Below, piece after piece: positions 1 through 8,754 of a stretch of DNA of 64,000 nucleotides. A program made the position numbers and the translations under genes. Every line of letters begins with the position of its first letter. The first letter of the stretch is position 1. Under the pieces are notes generated by a model. The model saw only the letters and a list, made by a program, of their open reading frames with translations, was not told the origin of the DNA and did not search any database. The DNA is from Oscillatoria acuminata PCC 6304 (lineage in GTDB: Bacteria > Cyanobacteriota > Cyanobacteriia > Cyanobacteriales > Laspinemataceae): the NCBI RefSeq assembly GCF_000317105.1, contig NC_019693.1, positions 4,899,227 through 4,963,226 of the forward strand, written 5' to 3'.

Positions 1-241
1 AGCCATTCTCCCTCGGAATAGCCGGGACAATCCCCCGATGATTGTTACCCCGATTAGGTCCAAAAACCGGGCCAACAAGTCTTGAAAAAGCCCGATGCCA
101 TCAGATATCCAACTACTGCTAACGAGACTTACTAATCAGCGACTAATATCTGCTAGTTGATTGATTCGATGGACATTGAATAAGTTAGATACAAGACAAC
201 CTCAGTTTGTCTAACTCCATTGTTCCCTACCCGGAAGCATC

Positions 242-466
242 ATGAGCCAACTCTTTAGTCCTGCCCAGATCCAGCTATTTCCAGAGTTTGTTCAGGCCAG
301 GGTTGACGAAACCATTGCGCCTAATCAACCCGGGCGCGTGTACTGCCAGGGTTCCTACTGGCCCGCCAAACTCTACCGACCTGAATGCCAAGTTATCCTG
401 CAACCCTCCCAGGCGGTGTTTGCCGTGGGTCTTGAGGGAATTACGTTACTGATTGTTCCCCAGTAA
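242..466 (+). CDS. NfeD-like C-terminal domain (OB-fold) small protein
   Basis: A 74-residue protein with no signal peptide or membrane segment. The centre (PGRVYCQGSYWPAKLY) and the C-terminal beta-rich stretch (QAVFAVGLEGITLLIVP) resemble the soluble OB-fold domain at the end of NfeD proteins, in which a G-x-V-x-x-x-G-x-x-W-x-A motif is typical. Free-standing copies of this domain without the membrane part are common in cyanobacteria, and their role is not established. The ATG start follows a 240-base stretch in which I see no gene. The haloperoxidase gene starts about 190 bases downstream on the same strand, too far to claim an operon. The family assignment rests on motif resemblance only. 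Confidence 0.6.
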   Translation: MSQLFSPAQIQLFPEFVQARVDETIAPNQPGRVYCQGSYWPAKLYRPECQVILQPSQAVFAVGLEGITLLIVPQ

Positions 467-654
467 GTCTTCGATTTGGACCCAGGGGGTTCATTAATTC
501 AGCAATTCGACGTGAATTGAATGGATATTTCTCACTTCAGCTTTTCCAGAACAGGGCTGTTGACGGGCTGTGCTGTGCATTTTTTGGGATCAATCTGTCA
601 TCAGCCCATCAGACTTTCTCCCTTGATGTTGAATTTATTCTTTTGAGGTCAATC

Positions 655-2394
655 ATGCTAGATATCAACAATCTCTACAACGAAGACTATTATCTCACTC
701 AAAATCCAGACGTAGCGGCAGCCGTACAAAGTGATGCGTTTAGCTCCGGGCTAGACCATTTTAATCAGTTCGGGCAGGGTGAACATCGGACCCCGAGTGC
801 TTTATTTAATCCGGTGTACTATCTAGAGCAGAACCGGGATGTGGCAGAGGCAGTGCAGTCGGGTCAGATGGCTTCTGCACTGGAGCATTACCTGAATTTC
901 GGTCAAATTGAAGGTCGTAATCCCAGTGGGTTGTTTAACGAAACCTTGTATCGGCAGGCCAACCCGGATGTAGCGGAGGCGATCGACCCGGTGAGTGGAG
1001 GATTCACCAATGCCTTGCACCATTATTTAGAATATGGGCAAGAGGAAGGGCGTGACCCTCACTCGCGAATTGTGTCCCTGTGGAGTGAAGCCGCCCAGCA
1101 AGCGGTTCGGAATACGGGTCCGGGTCCGACCATTGCCTCCCGCGCTTATGCGATAGTCATGACGGCGATGTTCGATACCTGGGCAGCGTATGATGAAACG
1201 GCGATCGCCACCCAACTCGGTGACACCCTCCAACGTCCCAGCGCAGAAAACACCGTTTCCAACAAAAGTGAGGCGATGAGTTATGCAGCCTATCGCACCT
1301 TAAATGACATCTTCCCCACCCAGGGGGAACTCTTCAACCAGTTGATGCACCAACTGGGATATGACCCCACCAATACTGACACCGAAAGCGAGACCCCCAG
1401 TGGGATTGGCAACCGTTCCGCCCAAGCCTTACTGGACTTCCGGCATCACGACGGGTCAAACCAACTCAACGGATACGAGGATATTACCGGATATCAACCC
1501 GTCAATACTCACGATACCGTTGTCATGGGCGATCGCTGGCAACCCTTATCCTCGCCCCTTAATGACCCCAACGGCACCGTCCAACAATTTCTCACCCCCC
1601 AATGGGGAGAAGTTATCCCCTTCAGTCTTACTTCCGGAGACCAATTTCGTCCTGAAGCACCCCCAGCATTGGGAACCCCACTCTTTGAACAACGGGCGCG
1701 GGAAGTGCTGGAAATTAGCGCCAATCTCACCGACGAACAAAAAATGATTGCCGAATTCTGGGAAGATGGGGCGGGTACATCGTTCCCTCCCGGCAAATGG
1801 ATGAACTTCGGTCAGTTTGTCTCGGAACGAGATGCTCACACCCTGGATCAAGATATCCAAATGTTCTTTACCCTCAGTAATAGCTTACTCGATGCTGGAA
1901 TTGCCTCCTGGGAAGCAAAAACCTATTACGATTACGTTCGACCCATCACCGCGATTCGGGAACTGTTTGCCGGTGAACAGGTAGAAGCGTGGGGCGGTCC
2001 GGGACAAGGAACTCAGACGATTGGCGGTTCTCAGTGGCATCCTTATCAGCATAGCGCGAGTCCAACGCCCCCCTTTTCTGAATATGTTTCCGGACATAGT
2101 ACCTTTAGTGCGGCAGCGGCAGAAATTCTCCAACGGTTTACCGGATCCGATGAATTTGGGGGGTCAATCACGATCGCCCTCGGGGACTCAGTGATCGAAT
2201 CGGGGAACACTCCCACCACCGATATCACCTTAGCTTGGCCGACTTTTTCCACCGCAGCAGATCAATCGGGCCTTTCCCGGATTTATGGGGGAATTCACTT
2301 CTATGAAGGGGATGTCCACGGTCGCACATTAGGCCGCAATGTGGGAGAATCCGTCTGGAATCGCGCCCAGTTATTTATCCAAGGCATCGCCTAA
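655..2394 (+). CDS. Vanadium-dependent haloperoxidase family protein (PAP2 fold) with N-terminal repeats
   Basis: This 579-residue protein begins at the ATG preceded by a GAGG stretch; the frame is open further upstream but without a comparable ribosome site. Residues 8-142 hold three repeats of about 45 residues with the pattern YYL-x2-NPDVA-x-AV ... ALEHY-x2-FG-x2-EGR-x-PS, a module found at the start of cyanobacterial exported or surface enzymes. The rest is an acid phosphatase/haloperoxidase domain. The three vanadate (or phosphate) binding motifs are visible: K422-x6-RP, SGH with H481 as the likely acid-base residue, and SR-x5-H with H548 as the likely vanadate ligand. Family members oxidise halide with hydrogen peroxide to halogenate organic substrates, but some are phosphatases and the sequence alone does not separate these. 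No classical signal peptide precedes the repeats. Confidence 0.85.
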   Translation: MLDINNLYNEDYYLTQNPDVAAAVQSDAFSSGLDHFNQFGQGEHRTPSALFNPVYYLEQNRDVAEAVQSGQMASALEHYLNFGQIEGRNPSGLFNETLYRQANPDVAEAIDPVSGGFTNALHHYLEYGQEEGRDPHSRIVSLWSEAAQQAVRNTGPGPTIASRAYAIVMTAMFDTWAAYDETAIATQLGDTLQRPSAENTVSNKSEAMSYAAYRTLNDIFPTQGELFNQLMHQLGYDPTNTDTESETPSGIGNRSAQALLDFRHHDGSNQLNGYEDITGYQPVNTHDTVVMGDRWQPLSSPLNDPNGTVQQFLTPQWGEVIPFSLTSGDQFRPEAPPALGTPLFEQRAREVLEISANLTDEQKMIAEFWEDGAGTSFPPGKWMNFGQFVSERDAHTLDQDIQMFFTLSNSLLDAGIASWEAKTYYDYVRPITAIRELFAGEQVEAWGGPGQGTQTIGGSQWHPYQHSASPTPPFSEYVSGHSTFSAAAAEILQRFTGSDEFGGSITIALGDSVIESGNTPTTDITLAWPTFSTAADQSGLSRIYGGIHFYEGDVHGRTLGRNVGESVWNRAQLFIQGIA

Positions 2395-2401
2395 CCCTGG
2401 C

Positions 2402-2425
2402 AGGGGCGATTCATGAATCGTCCCT
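2402..2425. repeat. Short palindrome of the GGGGCGATTC family
   Basis: An imperfect palindrome (aggggcgattc / gaatcgtccct) lies just after the haloperoxidase stop codon. It resembles the TGTAG-ended palindromes at 25049, 49191 and 60851 and could act as a weak terminator. Confidence 0.5.
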
Positions 2426-2500
2426 ACATTGATACTTCCCTCTGCAAACTTATATAGCTTCTCTTGCAGCAGTTCCTCAAAACTCAGAGAATTTATCCCC

Positions 2501-4180
2501 ATGTTGAGTCAAATTTCCGAATCAAAAATGCACTTAATCCGGGTCGGGTTAGCCTCCGCATGGTTGCTATTAATTGCTTCATTGTTTTATGACCCCATCT
2601 CCCATCACTTAACCGCATCGATTAATCTATTCAGTCCATTTCGCGCCGCGAGGGAATGTGTCCTAGTTCAGGGGAAATGTCTGGACATCCTACAACCTTA
2701 TCCCATAGGAATGAGAATTTTCTGGGGGATAGTCATCCCCAGTGCCATTATGATTTTGTTAGTCTGCGGACATGAAACTTGGCGGAGAATTTGTCCCCTT
2801 TATTTTCTCTCCCAAATTCCCCGGGCCTTGGGATTAAAGCCTAGACTCAATATCCACAACAATACCTGGTTGGTTCATCACCATTTGTATCTCCAGTTTT
2901 TACTCCTGTTTATCGGCATCACTTCCCGGATTCTCTTCATTAATTCCCATCGCATCCTATTGGGAGGGTTTTTACTGTTTACCATCGCCTCGGCCATTGG
3001 AGTTGTTTATCTCTATGGGGGTCGGAGTTGGTGTCATTATATCTGTCCTTTTGGGATTGTCCAAATTATCTTAACCGGGCCTCGTGGATTGTTGGGGAGT
3101 GAAGCTCATCAAACCCCTACTGCCAGTATTACCCAGTCGATGTGCCGAATCACCGACCCCCTGACAGGTCAAGAAAAACCCGCTTGTATGTCTTGCAAAT
3201 CTCCTTGTTTGGATATTGATGCCGAACGCTCTTACTGGGAACAGCTAACAAAATCCGGGCGAAAATTCATTCATTACGGTTATTTAGGTTTGGTGGTTGG
3301 TTACGTGGTTTACTATTACCTGTATGCGGGAAATTGGACTTATTATTTTTCCGGAGTTTGGAGCCATGAAGCCAATCAATTATCCAGTCTTCTGAATCCA
3401 GGATTTTACATTTCAGGACAGCCAATTTTCATTCCTAAGTTGATGGCGGCCCCTTTAATCCTGGGGGTTTGTATCGTCCTCGCTTATCTCCTGGGCATCA
3501 AATTAGAAAAGGCTTACAAAGGGTATTTGAAACGAAGAAATTCGGAAATTCCCCCTGAACAAGTCTTGCATCGGCTGTTTTCCATCTGGACTTTTGCGGC
3601 ATTTAATGTATTTTTTATGTATGGGGGACGTCCGGAGATTCTGCGGTTTCCGGTGATTCTGCAACTTCTATTTAATGGGTTGGTCGTGGGAGTTAGCACC
3701 CTCTGGCTGGCTCGAACCTGGAATCGGAGCGTTCAAGACTATACCCAAGAAAGTCTGGCTCAGAAATTGGCCCGAAAACTGAAGAAGTTTCCGGTTGATT
3801 GGTCGCCATGTCTTGATAATCGGGGGTTAGAAGCGTTGAAAGCAAATCAGATTTATATTTTAGCTCAAGTTCTCCCCTTAGTCACAGAACAGTCTCGGAA
3901 AATGGTCTACAAAGGGGTGATAAAAGAGGCGATTCAGTCGAACAATTTTAAGGTTTATCCGGGTCTGGATTTATGGGAATGGTTGCGACAGCAAGTCGGA
4001 TTGACGCAACTAGAGCATGATGCGATTTTAAGGGAAATTCAGAGTGAAAATCTTGGGAAAGGGGATGGAAATGATGGAGAGTACAGGATTCGCACGGAGA
4101 TCGGACGTCCAACTCGGGACATCAGCGATCGCACCCAAATCAGAAGCCCTAAACCATCCCACCCTCGGGCCGGTATCTAG
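2501..4180 (+). CDS. NosR/NapH-like multi-spanning membrane protein with cysteine motifs
   Basis: About 559 residues from the ATG at 2501; the frame is open about 24 codons further upstream. At least six hydrophobic segments are visible. Two CP motifs of the NapH/NosR/CcoG type occur, RRICPLYFL and WCHYICPFG, followed by a cysteine-rich stretch (C-x13-CMSCKSPC) that could hold an iron-sulfur cluster. In the known families these membrane proteins pass electrons between quinol or flavin and periplasmic or cytosolic reductases. The last 150 residues are soluble and I do not recognise them. The next gene on the same strand, about 90 bases on, is an FHA protein fused to a flavin/2Fe-2S reductase, so the two may form an electron-transfer pair. 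Function beyond this is inference; the specific substrate is unknown. Confidence 0.6.
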   Translation: MLSQISESKMHLIRVGLASAWLLLIASLFYDPISHHLTASINLFSPFRAARECVLVQGKCLDILQPYPIGMRIFWGIVIPSAIMILLVCGHETWRRICPLYFLSQIPRALGLKPRLNIHNNTWLVHHHLYLQFLLLFIGITSRILFINSHRILLGGFLLFTIASAIGVVYLYGGRSWCHYICPFGIVQIILTGPRGLLGSEAHQTPTASITQSMCRITDPLTGQEKPACMSCKSPCLDIDAERSYWEQLTKSGRKFIHYGYLGLVVGYVVYYYLYAGNWTYYFSGVWSHEANQLSSLLNPGFYISGQPIFIPKLMAAPLILGVCIVLAYLLGIKLEKAYKGYLKRRNSEIPPEQVLHRLFSIWTFAAFNVFFMYGGRPEILRFPVILQLLFNGLVVGVSTLWLARTWNRSVQDYTQESLAQKLARKLKKFPVDWSPCLDNRGLEALKANQIYILAQVLPLVTEQSRKMVYKGVIKEAIQSNNFKVYPGLDLWEWLRQQVGLTQLEHDAILREIQSENLGKGDGNDGEYRIRTEIGRPTRDISDRTQIRSPKPSHPRAGI

Positions 4181-4271
4181 GGACTAGAGCCCGAATTGAT
4201 TGACCCAAATATAGAATCCCCGACTCTCATCCTGGGTGAGGGGATTACTCATCCAAAAGGGTATCACCACC

Positions 4272-5729
4272 ATGCTAAAACTCAAACAAATCGACTCCCA
4301 AACCGGGCAAGTAACTGAAAAAATTCTTTCCCGGCAAACCGAATTTCAAACCGAGTGGCTGATGGGTCGCCACCCAAGCTGTCACATCGTTTTAAAGAGT
4401 CCAGAAGTCAGTCGAATTCATGGTAGAATTGTCTGGAAAAATGGAGAATATGGCTTTACGGACCTCGGGAGTACAGATGGTTCTCGCCTGAATAATCAAG
4501 AGGTTCAGGTTAATGAATGCTGGATTTTAAAGCCCGATGATACGATCCGAATTGGCAGATATCTCCTGCTCATCGAAGAGATAGAGTTAACTCATCAACC
4601 CTCATTTGTGAATCCCTCGGACCGGATCCGAGGCACTAACCTGGAGGTAGGGGTGCGCTGCATCAATGCGATCGCCGAGACAGCAGATGTCAAAACATTC
4701 GTCTTCATCGCCGAAGATGGCATCCCCTGGACTTATCAACCCGGTCAATTTGTCACCTTGTCCCTACAAATTGACGGCAAAACCGTGCGGCGATCCTACT
4801 CCATCTCCTCTAGTCCCTCGCGTCCCCATACCTTAGAAATCACCGTCAAGCGAGTCGCACCAGCAACTGCCGAACTGCCACCGGGCCTAGTTTCCAATTG
4901 GCTGCATGACCATATTACCCTAGGGAGTGAGATAAAAATCAGCCAACCAATGGGTCAATTTACCTGCGGAACTGAGGGACATGACAAACTGCTGCTGATT
5001 TCTGCCGGGAGTGGGATTACGCCCATGATGTCCATGTCTCGGTGGATTTGTGATACAGCGGATTCGAGGGATATCATCTTCATTCACAGTGCCCGGAGTC
5101 CGGATGATCTCATCTTCCGGCGAGAATTAGAGGGGATGGTAGCGCGATATCCTAACTTTAAATTAGCCTTTACAGTGACAAGGGTGGAACCCGGTCAAGT
5201 TTGGTCGGGTTATCGGGGAAGACTGAACGAATCGATGTTAGAGGCGATCTCCCCTGACTTCTGCGATCGCACCGCCTACCTCTGTGGTCCTCATGCTTTC
5301 ATGGAAAGCGTTAAATCTATGCTACAAACCCTTGATTTTCCCATGAACCAGTATCACGAAGAGAGCTTTGGCGGTAAAAAATCAAGCCATTTAGCGTCCG
5401 AGGCGATCGCCACGGGAACTGCGGTTCCATCGGTTGCCCTTCTCTCACTCTCAGCGCCCTTGGAAACCTCCACATCCTGTGAATCCACCACCATTATATT
5501 TGCAAAATCTGTACGAACCGTCATGTGTGACGGCGAAGACTCTATCCTCGAAATAGCCGAAAGAGAGGGACTTGATCTTCCCTTTGGCTGTCGAATTGGC
5601 TCTTGTGGGGTCTGCAAACAAAAGCTCATAGAAGGATCAGTCAATTACGACAACACCCCAGACTGTGAGAAAGACTACATCCTCACTTGTGTAGCCAAAC
5701 CGGTGGGCCGGGTTGCAATCGATGCTTAA
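4272..5729 (+). CDS. FHA domain fused to FAD/NAD(P) oxidoreductase with C-terminal 2Fe-2S ferredoxin
   Basis: A 485-residue three-part protein. The ATG at 4272 was preferred to a GTG 36 bases upstream because it follows AAAGGG and begins directly with the FHA fold. Residues about 5-100 are an FHA phosphothreonine-binding domain, with MGRHPSCHIVL, S-x2-H (SRIHGRI) and a G-x-T-DG-like loop (LGSTDGSRLNN). Residues about 125-360 are a ferredoxin-reductase-like module with the flavin motif RRSYSISS and nucleotide motif SAGSGITPMM. The C-terminus is a plant-type ferredoxin with C-x4-C-x2-C (CRIGSCGVC) and a fourth Cys in ILTCVA. The reductase-ferredoxin part resembles hybrid-cluster-protein reductases. 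Attachment of an FHA domain suggests that electron transfer is docked to, or controlled by, threonine phosphorylation. The preceding NosR-like gene is a candidate partner. Confidence 0.85.
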   Translation: MLKLKQIDSQTGQVTEKILSRQTEFQTEWLMGRHPSCHIVLKSPEVSRIHGRIVWKNGEYGFTDLGSTDGSRLNNQEVQVNECWILKPDDTIRIGRYLLLIEEIELTHQPSFVNPSDRIRGTNLEVGVRCINAIAETADVKTFVFIAEDGIPWTYQPGQFVTLSLQIDGKTVRRSYSISSSPSRPHTLEITVKRVAPATAELPPGLVSNWLHDHITLGSEIKISQPMGQFTCGTEGHDKLLLISAGSGITPMMSMSRWICDTADSRDIIFIHSARSPDDLIFRRELEGMVARYPNFKLAFTVTRVEPGQVWSGYRGRLNESMLEAISPDFCDRTAYLCGPHAFMESVKSMLQTLDFPMNQYHEESFGGKKSSHLASEAIATGTAVPSVALLSLSAPLETSTSCESTTIIFAKSVRTVMCDGEDSILEIAEREGLDLPFGCRIGSCGVCKQKLIEGSVNYDNTPDCEKDYILTCVAKPVGRVAIDA

Positions 5730-5960
5730 CTGTTTTGATTCAGATCGACAAGGGGTAGAAATTATCCCTACAAATTGCTGATTTTTGACTATCATTTCCA
5801 GAGCTAGTTAATAGCCTTATTCTCAATACCGCCGGGGAACCAATTGCTCGCAATTGCTCGCGCCGCTTCTCTATGTTTATCACTAAAGGTTGGCCTAACA
5901 ACCCAGTTTATGAATCTAGAATGGGTTACAATAGAAATCACCCGCTCGGTCTCCTTTACC

Positions 5961-7295
5961 ATGAATGAACAACGAATCCCAGCCTATCTCACATTAATTC
6001 AAAAGTTGCTGACAAGTCCTCGAACACAAGCCGATGAAATCATCAATCAACACCTGGAACTCATCGATCCGGGGTTCTTGCAACTGTGCCAAACGCTGGC
6101 GGAACAGTTCCAAGAAGCTGGGGAAGAGGACCGGGCCAGTTTTTTGCTCAATCTAGCACAACAGTTGGGAGGCGGAATCCAAGGTCAGGATGAGGGCGCT
6201 GTGGCTAATGTAGGCGGATCTCGTAGTCCTGAAGATGAGTATCTCGATGTTTTAATGGCGCTGTTGAAAACCAAACTAGAAAATCCTAATAATCCGCAAG
6301 CGATCGAAGCGGTTTTGGTTCAATATCAGGATAAATTGGACCTCAAGTTTGCAGAGGTTGTCAAAGAGTGGTTTCAGTCAAAAATTGACCCAAATTATCC
6401 CGAGAGAAATGAAGCGGTTGGGGTGATTCTCAACAATTTGGCGATCGCCTTCTATCAATTCCCATTAGGAACGCGATCGCACAATATCGAAATCGCAGTC
6501 GCCTGCTACGAATGTGCCTTATCCGTCTCTACCCAGGCAACCGTTCCCGAACAATGGGCTGCCACCCAAAACAATCTGGGAAGTGCCTACCAGGACCGCA
6601 TCCAAGGGGACAAATCGGAGAATCTCGAAGCAGCGATCGCCTGTTACAAAGCCGCCTTACAAGTTTATACCCAAGAAGACTATCCCCTGGATTGGGCGAT
6701 GACTCACAATAACCTCGGCAATAGCTATAATATCCGCGTCCAAGGCGACCCCGCGCAAAATGTAGAAGCGGCGATCGGCTGTTATATCGCCGCCTTTGAA
6801 GTGTATATCCTCGAAGACTTCCCCCAACATTGGGCCATGACCCACAACAATCTTGGCAACACCTATCGCGATCGTACCCAAGGAGACCCTTCCGAGAATA
6901 TCGAACAGGCCATTTCCTGTTACCAAAACGCCCTCCAAATCCGCACCCGGGAAACCTTTCCCCCGGATTGGGCCACCACGACAAGTAACCTCGGAGAAGC
7001 CTATTATAAGCGAGTGCAAGGGGAAAAATCAGACAACATCGATCAGGCCATTTCCTGTTACCAAAATGCCTTACAAGTCAATACCCGAGAGGCTTATCCG
7101 CAAAAATGGGCACATATCAACCAGAACCTAGGACGAGCCTACTGCGATCGGGTGAAAGGAAAGAAAACCCAGAACATCAAACAAGCCATTTCCTATTACG
7201 AATCCGCCCTACAAGTCTACACCCCCGACACCTTCCCGGAACAAGCCGCCATCACTCAAAATTATCTGGAGGAAGCCAAGCAGCAGAAGAGCTAA
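5961..7295 (+). CDS. Tetratricopeptide-repeat protein (tandem ~50-residue TPR units)
   Basis: About 444 residues starting at the ATG of MNEQRIPAYLTL; the frame is open 39 codons upstream, but that part looks like an untranslated leader. Residues 1-130 are helical without clear repeats. From about residue 160 to the end there are roughly six near-identical units built on W-A-x2-QNNLG-x-AY-x2-R-x-G-x4-NIE-x-AI-x-CY-x2-AL-x-V-x-T, the long cyanobacterial TPR variant. Such arrays usually precede a CHAT protease domain, but none follows here; the reading frame simply ends after the last repeat. No signal peptide or membrane segment is seen. The role is probably a protein scaffold and the partner is unknown. 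A 10-base direct repeat (caattgctcg) sits in the leader around 5841-5860. Confidence 0.8.
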   Translation: MNEQRIPAYLTLIQKLLTSPRTQADEIINQHLELIDPGFLQLCQTLAEQFQEAGEEDRASFLLNLAQQLGGGIQGQDEGAVANVGGSRSPEDEYLDVLMALLKTKLENPNNPQAIEAVLVQYQDKLDLKFAEVVKEWFQSKIDPNYPERNEAVGVILNNLAIAFYQFPLGTRSHNIEIAVACYECALSVSTQATVPEQWAATQNNLGSAYQDRIQGDKSENLEAAIACYKAALQVYTQEDYPLDWAMTHNNLGNSYNIRVQGDPAQNVEAAIGCYIAAFEVYILEDFPQHWAMTHNNLGNTYRDRTQGDPSENIEQAISCYQNALQIRTRETFPPDWATTTSNLGEAYYKRVQGEKSDNIDQAISCYQNALQVNTREAYPQKWAHINQNLGRAYCDRVKGKKTQNIKQAISYYESALQVYTPDTFPEQAAITQNYLEEAKQQKS

Positions 7296-7687
7296 TTTGA
7301 GCTAACTTAGGGAGTATTTCGTTACCCACAATTTAAGCAAGAAACCCGGTTTCTGAAGGGTGGCCGGGGGTGAGAAACTGGGTTTCTGCTTTCATCAGAT
7401 AATTTTAAAAATCTTGTATTAATTGGGGGACGGCATTGGGGTGATTTTTGAGTGAAGCAATATAGATATTGGGATATAGAAAATACATGAATTAATCAAA
7501 ATTCCATAATTAACGTAAAGTTTTGAATTTTGAACCGTTTAGAAGCAATAAATCGCTACCATATCTCTACATTATAATTTAAGCAAATTTTAGTAATAAA
7601 ATCAGTGGTTTTGTCAGTTTCATCAAAAAAATTATCCAAAATTTTCAAGAGAATCAAAAAATCAATCAGCATCAACTAGAATATTGC
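7296..7687. other. AT-rich intergenic region with a GAAACC-GGTTTCT repeat
   Basis: No gene is seen. Around 7339-7390 two copies of a short palindromic motif (agaaacccggtttct and a variant, gaaactgggtttct) flank about 20 bases. Related pairs occur near 48325-48400 and 58985-59055. The remaining 300 bases are AT-rich without recognisable signals. Confidence 0.5.
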
Positions 7688-8077
7688 TTAACTAACGGTT
7701 TGGATTGCTGAATTGCTGGTAATGTTGGCATCAACTGTAGCGAGAGTTAACCCATAGTAAATAGCTGTAGCCACAATAAATCGGTCGGATGGGTCTTGAT
7801 GGGGTAGGGAAATATGGCGATTTAAAATAGCAATGGCATAATTCATCACTGCTTCATGGGTTTTCAGAGTTTTTAAAGCTAAGTTAACCCATGTAATCGG
7901 GTCAGGATGTAAAGATATCCGTCTTTTTTCTGCCAAAATCAATGTTTCCCAAATGCTAATTGGACTCAGCCAAAGTTCAGTATTAGGATCGGCAATTGCC
8001 GTTGTAATTTGGCTTGATAAGCGTTGGTCTCCCAGTAAATACCAAAGCCAAATGTGGGTATCTAGCAGCAGTTTCAT
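7688..8077 (-). CDS. PIN-domain toxin (VapC-like ribonuclease)
   Basis: 129 residues, the usual length of a VapC toxin. The PIN-domain acidic residues are present: D6 in LLLDTHIWLW, E in SIWETLIL, D in HQDPSDRFIVATA and D in ATVDANI. These coordinate metal in the RNase active site. VapC toxins cleave tRNA or rRNA when not held by their antitoxin. The start overlaps the stop of the upstream antitoxin gene by 4 bases (ATGA-type overlap), the usual toxin-antitoxin operon arrangement with antitoxin first. The RNA target cannot be read from the sequence. Confidence 0.88.
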   Translation of the reverse strand: MKLLLDTHIWLWYLLGDQRLSSQITTAIADPNTELWLSPISIWETLILAEKRRISLHPDPITWVNLALKTLKTHEAVMNYAIAILNRHISLPHQDPSDRFIVATAIYYGLTLATVDANITSNSAIQTVS

Positions 8078-8304
8078 TCTAACACCTCCCAGGGCTGAGG
8101 CTCTGGAGCAATTATATCTCCTAAAATTTCACCGCTTCCCTTCATTGCCCCAAAAGGGGGACGGGCATCTGGGGTAGTAGCGGGATAGATAATCACTAAG
8201 GGTTTGCCTTCATGGATGACTGTAATCGGGGTTTTAGTGCGTTCGACTTCTATAAATAGAGTCTGGAGAATTTGGGGCAGTTCATGGGTCGTAATTTCTG
8301 TCAT
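8074..8304 (-). CDS. Phd/YefM-like antitoxin of the PIN toxin
   Basis: 76 residues, first gene of the two-gene operon. The N-terminal half (TTHELPQILQTLFIEVERTKTPITVIHEGKPLVIIYP) matches the Phd/YefM/VapB pattern, in which a small DNA-binding fold ends in the strand-turn motif V-x-x-x-G-K-P-x-x-x-I. The C-terminal tail, rich in Pro, Gly and acidic residues, is the likely flexible toxin-neutralising segment. Antitoxins of this type normally repress their own promoter, which would lie just above 8304. The pairing with the PIN toxin follows from the 4-base overlap. Confidence 0.85.
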   Translation of the reverse strand: MTEITTHELPQILQTLFIEVERTKTPITVIHEGKPLVIIYPATTPDARPPFGAMKGSGEILGDIIAPEPQPWEVLE

Positions 8305-8754
8305 TTTTTACCTCGTATTTTTGGGTTTTAGGGATGAGTCCGGATGGTTTTATAGTAAAGCCAATGACTGCCTTGTGCCAACTACCCCAATCAGCAGAGC
8401 TTATCTAACAACAGTTTCACCCGGCCTAAGCGCTAACACGCAGGCTACGCCAACGTTCGCACTCCAAAACCCTACCTCATCACTGTGGCAACGGCTATAA
8501 AATGTCCGACTTATGCAGACGTTCCCTTCTGCTTACTAGAAATTCCCCGAGTGCCTGACCCACTGTCTTGACTAACGGAGGTCGCCAATCAACACCAAGG
8601 GCGACCAGAAAAAGGGATGACGGTGAGACTGACTTAATTGACGCTTTCGCCACGCCTCCACCTGCGTTAACTCCTCCTGCATGATCAGAGGATTCAACTC
8701 TATGCCGGAAAGGTAGTACAATGACCCTGTACCCCCTTCCTTTGTCTCTGCCCT
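8305..8754. other. Intergenic region between toxin-antitoxin pair and kinase gene
   Basis: No credible gene. The stretch holds divergent leaders for the antitoxin (minus) and kinase (plus) genes. A tacaat hexamer near 8718, about 35 bases before the kinase ATG, could be a -10 box. The region around 8400-8500 has the composition of an old mobile-element remnant, but I cannot identify one. Confidence 0.3.

Noticed and set aside
6512-7300. Several frames overlapping the TPR gene on both strands
   Set aside because: They mirror the repeat structure of the TPR gene and have no independent start signals.
8305-8754. Possible insertion-sequence remnant before the kinase-FGE gene
   Set aside because: No terminal repeats or transposase fragments could be identified.
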